This document shows positions 59,501 to 64,000 of a stretch of DNA of 64,000 nucleotides, in pieces (positions within the stretch are counted from its first letter, which is position 1; each line of letters starts with the position of its first letter). The DNA is from Paracrocinitomix sp040880585 (GTDB taxonomy: Bacteria; Bacteroidota; Bacteroidia; Flavobacteriales_D; Crocinitomicaceae). Position numbers and translations under genes: made by a program. The DNA lies in NCBI GenBank assembly GCA_040880585.1, contig JBBDID010000009.1, positions 62,001-126,000 on the forward strand, written 5' to 3'. Below the pieces are notes generated by a model, which saw only the letters and a list, made by a program, of their open reading frames with translations, did not search any database and had not been told where the DNA came from.

Positions 59501-60467
59501 AGTTTGGGTAGATCAGGATATTCCTTATCCGCTGTTGAAAGATGAAATCAGTATTTGCCGGGGTGAAAGTGAACAAATCATAGCTGGCGGAGCTACTTCT
59601 TACCAGTGGAGCCCGGATTACCATATCAGCGCTACCAATGTTTATAACCCCTTTGTTTCACCTGATATAGATACTACTTATCATGTTTCTTTTACCAATG
59701 CTTGCGGAGTGTCTTACGACTCTGTGCATGTAAACGTTATTGTAGTAGAAGGGGAAGTGAACCCCGATACAACTATTTGTCCTGAGGGAGAAGCTGTGCT
59801 CAGTGCTTCAGGTGGTATACATTACAAATGGACACCCACCACTCACTTGACATCTCCCAATAGTGCAACTACTATAGCACGCCCCAACTTTAATACTACC
59901 TATCAGGTAATTATTACAGATGAGTTCGGTTGTAAAGATACCCAGGAAACCCATGTGTATCTATATCCAAGTCCATCAATTACCGTTTCACCTGCCATAT
60001 ACGGCGTTGTTGGAGACAGTATTCAAATTTCAGCGAATGGAGATGGGATGATCTCCTGGTCTCCGGTGTATAATATCAGTTGCATTAATTGTAACGAACC
60101 CTTTGTTTGGCCACGGGAAGAATTTGTCTATACCGCAACTATTACAGATGTAAATGGGTGTCAAAATACGGCTGACGTCCCGATTTTCTTTGACCCGTTA
60201 ATTTTTGTTCCAAACGCTTTCACCCCTAACGGTGATCAATTTAATAATACTTTCAAAGTGGAAGCCTTAAATATTATCGATTTTGAAATGCTTATTTTTA
60301 ATCGTTGGGGAGAATTGGTTACTACCCTAAACTCTCCTGATCAAAGTTGGAATGGAACTTATCATGGCAACTTAGTTCAGGATGACGTATACGTCTGGCA
60401 AATTCATTATACAGACATCAACGAAATTTCTCACGTCTTAAGGGGGCATGTTACGGTTCTGAAATAG
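56580..60467 (+). CDS. Large secreted SBBP/PKD protein with gliding-motility (type B) C-terminal domain
   Basis: ATG at 56580 (MQKIIVFIIAILALELSVFA) gives 1295 residues and a clean signal peptide; an in-frame TTG four codons earlier is unlikely. Residues ~22-245 form the N-terminal domain beginning DEIWMHPNRGQWHENIEYKV, common before SBBP repeats. A beta-propeller of SBBP-type repeats follows (~250-760; TKFNSDGSNLIFSTFLGGSASE and similar). One PKD domain (WDFGDGNTSTAFEPSHNY) and several Ig-like modules with paired Cys come next. The last ~85 residues (FVPNAFTPNGDQFNNTF ... LRGHVTVLK) are a type B T9SS sorting domain. It is a probable surface adhesin. No PorP/SprF gene is adjacent. Confidence 0.92.
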   Translation: MQKIIVFIIAILALELSVFAQDEIWMHPNRGQWHENIEYKVKIPGGEMYLEKNGFTYDLNNLGDLYDKAHHHDGHEDGKKVEEENIKGHVVKTTFVNANPFPIFEELGTADFYENYLIGSDSTKWKSQIYPCSEVDYLELYDGIDLQFYESGANLKYDILIDPGTDPSLFRVSYAGQDKIELNEAGELVIHTSMGTITEGTPIAYQNINKIKRKIACTYVLKGNEMHFEFPEGYDPAYELIIDPDLSFSTFTGAASDNWGMTACPDKNKNLIAGGIVFGSSYPTTSGAYDTSFNTGEVDVVLTKFNSDGSNLIFSTFLGGSASETPHSLIVNNNNELYVLGATASLDFPTSANPYQASHVGGSSTVVNGISFVNGTDIFISKLSATGTTLLASTYYGGTSTDGISDASGTIAFNYGDQLRGEVMIDEQSNVYISSTTQSSNIPIQGGSQAALSGTQDAIVAKFNPNLSNLLWSSYLGGSGLESGNSVQLSSTGDIVVAGGTTSSNFPNTSGHLNPTFRGGTTDGFVVKYPAPTYNNPIATYVGTSDYDQAYFVQLDLDDYIYVYGQTRGDYTITSGTYNNPSSGQFIHKLSNNLNTTEWSSTFGAGSGNEELSPTAFLVSDCYEIYIAGWGGVTNSSNSSAINSSSLGMPVTSDAYQSSTNGSNFYLALFSKDMATLKYGTFMGSQTGSNDHVDGGTSRFDKGGGVYHAVCAACGGNTNGFPTTPGVYSQTNNSGNCNMAAFLFELSNIEATLSAASPTVCIPDPVDFINDSQNGDTYFWDFGDGNTSTAFEPSHNYQNPGDYTVMLVVSDATGCFLPDTAYIDVSIQLFQGQAGTMSDTICPGTSVELFATGGDSYSWGPAHLLDDPSNSNPIATIWEETTFIVDVQSICGSSQVEVTVFVFGANANASPDTAICAGDSTQLSVGGGVSYNWTPPESLSDANIGNPYASPALTTDYIVEIITPEGCIIHDTVEVWVDQDIPYPLLKDEISICRGESEQIIAGGATSYQWSPDYHISATNVYNPFVSPDIDTTYHVSFTNACGVSYDSVHVNVIVVEGEVNPDTTICPEGEAVLSASGGIHYKWTPTTHLTSPNSATTIARPNFNTTYQVIITDEFGCKDTQETHVYLYPSPSITVSPAIYGVVGDSIQISANGDGMISWSPVYNISCINCNEPFVWPREEFVYTATITDVNGCQNTADVPIFFDPLIFVPNAFTPNGDQFNNTFKVEALNIIDFEMLIFNRWGELVTTLNSPDQSWNGTYHGNLVQDDVYVWQIHYTDINEISHVLRGHVTVLK

Positions 60468-60486
60468 CTTGCCATTCATCTATCTC

Positions 60487-61017
60487 TTAAACAAAACGTT
60501 CATCCATCTCCATGGTATGTCCGCATTGATCACAAGTTCGTAATTTTTCTGAAGAATAAAACTCCTTAAATCTCGGCTGAAAATCCTTTTCAACATTTGA
60601 CAACTCAAAATAGATCTCATGTAATAAATTATTACAATTATCGCAAAACCACATCAAACCGTCATTGTGCTCCGTTCCTTTTCTTACACGTTCTATAACC
60701 AAACCAACAGAGTTTGCCGGCCTTACCGGATTATGTGGTGTTTTAGCCGGCAATAAAAACATTTCTCCTTCTTTGATCGGCACTTCTCTAGCTTTCCCTT
60801 CTTCCTGAATCGTCACTAAAATATCACCCTCTAATTGGTAAAACAACTCTTCTGTTTCATTGTAGTGATAGTCTTTTCGGGCATTAGGCCCCCCTACTAT
60901 CATCACAATATAATCACCGGATGTTGTATACAGGTTTTTATTGGAGACGGGAGGTTTCAGTAGATCCCGGTTTTCATCTATCCATTTTTTTAAATTGAAA
61001 GGAGGTGCAATTGCCAT
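60487..61017 (-). CDS. nbaC: 3-hydroxyanthranilate 3,4-dioxygenase
   Basis: A 176-residue cupin Fe(II) dioxygenase that cleaves 3-hydroxyanthranilate in the kynurenine pathway, leading to quinolinate or full tryptophan degradation. The iron ligands lie in KDYHYNETEELFYQLEGD (His, Glu) and LPAKTPHNPVRP (His). The C-terminal rubredoxin-like second metal site has two CxxC pairs (CDNCNN and CDQCGH), as in the bacterial enzyme. It diverges from the SDR gene at 61097, which in related genomes also accompanies it. Other kynurenine genes are not in the window. Confidence 0.95.
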   Translation of the reverse strand: MAIAPPFNLKKWIDENRDLLKPPVSNKNLYTTSGDYIVMIVGGPNARKDYHYNETEELFYQLEGDILVTIQEEGKAREVPIKEGEMFLLPAKTPHNPVRPANSVGLVIERVRKGTEHNDGLMWFCDNCNNLLHEIYFELSNVEKDFQPRFKEFYSSEKLRTCDQCGHTMEMDERFV

Positions 61018-61072
61018 AACTATGTTTTTTTTGAGTTAAGATAATAAAAACTTCTTTTTGATCAGATGTTAT

Positions 61073-61080
61073 TACTTTTG
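61073..61080 (+). promoter_or_regulatory. -7 element of the SDR gene
   Basis: TACTTTTG matches TAnnTTTG, 16 nt upstream of the ATG at 61097. No TTG occurs at the expected -33 distance. Confidence 0.5.
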
Positions 61081-61096
61081 AACAAATAATAATCGT

Positions 61097-61882
61097 ATGA
61101 ATTTAGATTTAAGTGGAAAAACAGCAATTGTTTGTGGAAGTACCCAAGGTATTGGTTTGGCAACGGCAAAAGAGCTAAGTCAATTGGGTGCAACAATCGT
61201 TCTTGTTGCCAGAAATGAAGAAAAACTGAAACAAGCAAAAAAAGAATTATCCACCCGGGACAATCAGCAACATGCTTATGTGGTGGCAGATTTTTCTCAT
61301 CCGGATGAACTAAAAACGAAAATCAATTCCTTTCTGAAGGATAAAGCGGTTCACATATTGGTTAATAATACAGGAGGTCCTCCGGGTGGTGCTGCAAATG
61401 AAGCAGATATTGAAGCGTTCAGAATAGCATTTAATATGCACCTCATCTGTAATCACATTTTAGTACAGGCGGTTCAGGACAAAATGAAAACCGCCGGTTA
61501 CGGGCGAATTATTAATGTCATCTCAACTTCTGTGAAGCAGCCTTTACCTAATTTGGGGGTATCAAATACCATCAGAGGTGCAGTGGCTAACTGGAGCAAA
61601 ACTTTAGCTAACGAGTTAGGGCAATTTAATATTACGGTGAATAATGTACTTCCCGGGGCAACAAATACGGCAAGGTTAGACGGTATTGTGGCCAATAAAT
61701 CTGCGAAAACCGGGAAATCTAAAGAAGAAGTGCGAAAAGAAATGGGCGAAGCATCTCCTATGAAACGGGTTGCAGAACCTGAGGAGGTTGCGAATGCGAT
61801 CGCTTTTTTGGCCTCTCCCGCAGCCAGCTATATTAATGGCATCAACATTCCGGTAGATGGTGGCCGAACCAAGTGCCTTTAA
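61097..61882 (+). CDS. Atypical SDR oxidoreductase lacking the YxxxK tyrosine
   Basis: A 261-residue Rossmann-fold protein. The NAD(P)-binding CGSTQGIGLATAKEL is intact, and NNTGGPPGG replaces the usual NNAG. At the active site INVISTSVKQPLPNLGVSNTIRGAVANWSKTLANELG has Ser but no Tyr-x-x-x-Lys: the position holds S-N-T-I-R. This places it with the atypical 3-oxoacyl-reductase-like SDRs. The C-terminus SYINGINIPVDGGRT is normal. It is divergent from nbaC, so a role in 3-hydroxyanthranilate catabolism is plausible. Its stop codon overlaps that of the convergent hydrolase gene by four bases. Confidence 0.88.
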   Translation: MNLDLSGKTAIVCGSTQGIGLATAKELSQLGATIVLVARNEEKLKQAKKELSTRDNQQHAYVVADFSHPDELKTKINSFLKDKAVHILVNNTGGPPGGAANEADIEAFRIAFNMHLICNHILVQAVQDKMKTAGYGRIINVISTSVKQPLPNLGVSNTIRGAVANWSKTLANELGQFNITVNNVLPGATNTARLDGIVANKSAKTGKSKEEVRKEMGEASPMKRVAEPEEVANAIAFLASPAASYINGINIPVDGGRTKCL

Positions 61883-64000
61883 TGGTGAATTCTTGCGGCA
61901 TAAGCCATATTGTGAATTTGCTTTCGGATGCCGTATTGATAAATTCGATTGTTTACTTTAGGGTGAACCCGATTGGAAAGAAAAATGTAGATCAGATCTT
62001 CTTCCGGATCTACCCAAAAACAAGTACCCGTAAACCCTGTGTGACCATAAGTTGCGAGCGAACAGGAATCTGCCATTCCGTAACCACTCGTTGAAATTGT
62101 TCTTTTGTTAAATCCTAGCCCTCTATGGGAGTCTTCAGCAACCGAGGTGAATTTAGTGACCGTCTCAGCCTTGAGGTATCGTTGATGATCATACACCCCT
62201 TTGTTTAAAAGCATCTGACATAACTTAACCATGTCATTGGTAGTAGAGAACAAACCTGCGTTACCTCCAACGCCTCCCATTAATGCTGCATTTGGATCAT
62301 GTACATGACCCTGCAACAACTGCATCCTCCAAAAAGTTTCATCTTCAGTAGGGACAATACTATTTTTAGCAAATCTTTCCAGAGGCTTAAACCCGGTTCT
62401 ATCCATTCCCAGTGGTTTATAAAAGGTGCGATATAGATATTCTACGTAAAGATTTTTTTCTTTTAGTTTTTTTAGGGATTCCGTAAATCCAAAATCCCGG
62501 GGGTTGTTTTGGATAATTCCTTTAAATAGATAATACAGCGTATTCATATTTACGTCACTGTATTTGTACGGTTTACTTTGATCCAGCCAAATTTGATTGA
62601 GTTTTAACCACATGGAATCTCCCTGTTCACGATCCATATAAAATTGATCGGCAACTTCAATACAGAAATTATCATCCGAAGCATCACAAAAATAGCGGTC
62701 AAATCGACCAATATCTGCCGAGGTATAATCCAGATATCGGATAAGCGGAAAACCTGCCGGCAAGCCGCTTTTGTGAATAAACAGCTCATGAAAAGTAATG
62801 TTTCTGATAGTACTGGGATAAGGTAGATATTTTTTTAGTGAGTCAGGTAAATACATATACAAGCTGTCCTTTAAATCATATCTGCCCATTTCCCAGAGCT
62901 TCATCCCTATCAGGGTAGTAGATAATACTTTGGTTAGTGACGCCAAATCATAAATAGACGCTTTTGTAACTACTTTTTGCCGTTGGTAAGAATGGTGTCC
63001 AAATTGTTTATCATAAATGATGCAGCCGTTTTTTGCCAGTAGCACCTGACATCCGGGAAAAGCTCTTCCGTTCATAGCACTTCTGATCGCCCAATTGATT
63101 CGGTTGAGGGTATCCTGATCATAGCCCACAAATTCGGGCATGGTTCTGGCCACAAGAGATTTTTGATGAGTAATTCCTTCTATCACTGAGTCTTTACTAA
63201 CAAAATCCCCATCCAGATCAAGGCGCTCAGAAAGTTGCTGTACAAAAATTTCAGCGGTGTTTAGAGCAGGTTTAGGAACAAATAATAAATCCGGGCAGTC
63301 TTGTAGGGGCGGATATTGAGCGGGATCAGAAAAGCACACCAGGGTATTTTTTCCTTTCTCCAACTTATTTAAAAATTCCAGCAGCTCTTTTGAAACTGAG
63401 TCGCTCAAAATCAATACTTTGTTTCCTTTTTGATCGGTCAATGAGCGGATTTTTTCTTTCTCCAGCACAATTTTCTGACTGTAAACCCCCACTTCTTTCC
63501 TAACCTCTGAATTGATTCGCAAGGATTGATCCGCATATATGGTAAATCTTTTTCTCAGGGGCAACATTTTACTCTCATCAGACAGCAGTGCGACGCTGTT
63601 GTGCAGAAGTTGTAAGCGTACATATTGCAAACCGGCTTTCAAATGACTTTTTTTTCGAGGCTTTAAGGCAGCCTTACTATTCAAAATCCGTCGTGTACTT
63701 TCGTCCATTTCAGCGGTACTTCCCTTCCAACTTGAGAAATGATCTCCCGACCCGATATCTTTAAATATCAAATCAGCTCCTCCTCGCATTAAGTCGTTTA
63801 CTTTGGTGGGTTTAGTGGTCACCAAAAACATGCCGAAATAATTGTAAGCATTCCTGTAATTTGCTAATTTCACGGTGTCAAATCGTTCAATATTCAGTCG
63901 GATATTCTGATCGGATTTTTGTAACTGAAGTAGAAAATCTGTTAATTGTTTATCTGCTTTTTTATCCTCAAAATGGGCGATTACAGGGTGAATTTGTTGT
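61879..64000 (-). CDS. GH3-type glycosidase fused to a class C beta-lactamase-like serine hydrolase (partial)
   Basis: The frame stays open to the window edge, so the N-terminus is missing; about 707 residues are visible. The first ~115 visible residues (GADLIFKDIGSGD ... MDESTRRILNSKAAL) resemble the end of a family 3 glycoside hydrolase catalytic domain, followed by its C-terminal domain (to ~300). The last ~370 residues are a serine beta-lactamase-like hydrolase: SLTK (S-x-x-K) in YDLASLTKVLSTT, KYSDVNMN (Y-x-N-like) and GHTGFTGT (H/K-T-G). GH3-NagZ/AmpC-like fusions are widespread in Bacteroidota and suggest peptidoglycan recycling or remodelling. It overlaps the SDR stop by four bases. 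Confidence 0.85.
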   Translation of the reverse strand, partial: QQIHPVIAHFEDKKADKQLTDFLLQLQKSDQNIRLNIERFDTVKLANYRNAYNYFGMFLVTTKPTKVNDLMRGGADLIFKDIGSGDHFSSWKGSTAEMDESTRRILNSKAALKPRKKSHLKAGLQYVRLQLLHNSVALLSDESKMLPLRKRFTIYADQSLRINSEVRKEVGVYSQKIVLEKEKIRSLTDQKGNKVLILSDSVSKELLEFLNKLEKGKNTLVCFSDPAQYPPLQDCPDLLFVPKPALNTAEIFVQQLSERLDLDGDFVSKDSVIEGITHQKSLVARTMPEFVGYDQDTLNRINWAIRSAMNGRAFPGCQVLLAKNGCIIYDKQFGHHSYQRQKVVTKASIYDLASLTKVLSTTLIGMKLWEMGRYDLKDSLYMYLPDSLKKYLPYPSTIRNITFHELFIHKSGLPAGFPLIRYLDYTSADIGRFDRYFCDASDDNFCIEVADQFYMDREQGDSMWLKLNQIWLDQSKPYKYSDVNMNTLYYLFKGIIQNNPRDFGFTESLKKLKEKNLYVEYLYRTFYKPLGMDRTGFKPLERFAKNSIVPTEDETFWRMQLLQGHVHDPNAALMGGVGGNAGLFSTTNDMVKLCQMLLNKGVYDHQRYLKAETVTKFTSVAEDSHRGLGFNKRTISTSGYGMADSCSLATYGHTGFTGTCFWVDPEEDLIYIFLSNRVHPKVNNRIYQYGIRKQIHNMAYAARIHH

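Overview
The window reads as one scaffold from a marine or aquatic Bacteroidota, most likely the order Flavobacteriales (Cryomorphaceae-like). The A+T-rich DNA carries many type IX secretion (T9SS) cargo proteins with C-terminal sorting domains, a PorP/SprF partner, a TonB-dependent receptor, a DUF2279 protein and the flavobacterial order ftsX-DUF3098-uppP-truB. Several promoters have the Bacteroidota -7 motif TAnnTTTG. Two runs of exactly 100 N sit inside repeat arrays, so this is a scaffolded draft assembly, probably a MAG. No rRNA, tRNA, classical insertion sequence or CRISPR array was seen.

Layout. 1-7400: a partial GH3-like acyl-acid amido synthetase, a 37-residue membrane peptide, then secreted proteins (M14 carboxypeptidase, seven-bladed propeller, a protein frameshifted at a nine-base homopolymer) and the relict C-terminus of another T9SS cargo. 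7410-19382, all on the minus strand: an apparent phosphate-acquisition block with two orphan OmpR/PhoB-type regulators, a TonB receptor with a beta-helix lipoprotein, an OprP/O-type porin, a PiT-like permease, a divergent aquaporin-fold protein and an Na/Pi cotransporter with a PhoU-like tail. TTAA direct repeats spaced 10-11 bp lie in front of several of these. 19700-28400: S41 protease, dCMP deaminase, GT2, a higBA toxin-antitoxin pair, rsgA, dtd, GT9, a lipoprotein and a thioesterase. 28644-37430: PpiD-like chaperone, pyruvate dehydrogenase E1 beta, a GNAT-like protein, small secreted proteins, DUF2279 and dusB. 37514-44042: PorP/SprF, a PKD-rich type B cargo and a membrane pyrophosphatase. 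44616-50737: cysS, a MORN protein, L-threonine dehydrogenase, and tyrosine catabolism (hmgA-hpd). 51552-64000: YceI lipoprotein, ftsX-DUF3098-uppP-truB, polyprenyl synthase, MORN lipoprotein, a 1295-residue type B cargo, 3-hydroxyanthranilate dioxygenase, an atypical SDR and a partial GH3/beta-lactamase fusion.

The most unusual content is non-coding. Four long arrays (12541-13363, 24359-24988, 26574-27129, 44074-44193) are built from shuffled 7-nt words of the form NNN-AGAY drawn from a small vocabulary. They lie against the stop codons of neighbouring genes, all on the same strand, and one supplies the last codons and stop of its gene. Other repeats also have a 7-nt register: a GAAnnnn family at 28493-28582 (in an inverted arrangement) and 44337-44378, and a GAGAAAA/GAAGAAA tandem repeat at 33127-33194. 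I know of no named element with this description. Other items to follow up are an exact 219-bp duplication of the hpd 3' end around a 519-bp insert whose junctions carry 12-nt inverted repeats, a duplicated intrinsic terminator, a string of triloop hairpins, and several promoters placed so close to GTG, TTG or ATG starts that leaderless mRNAs are expected.
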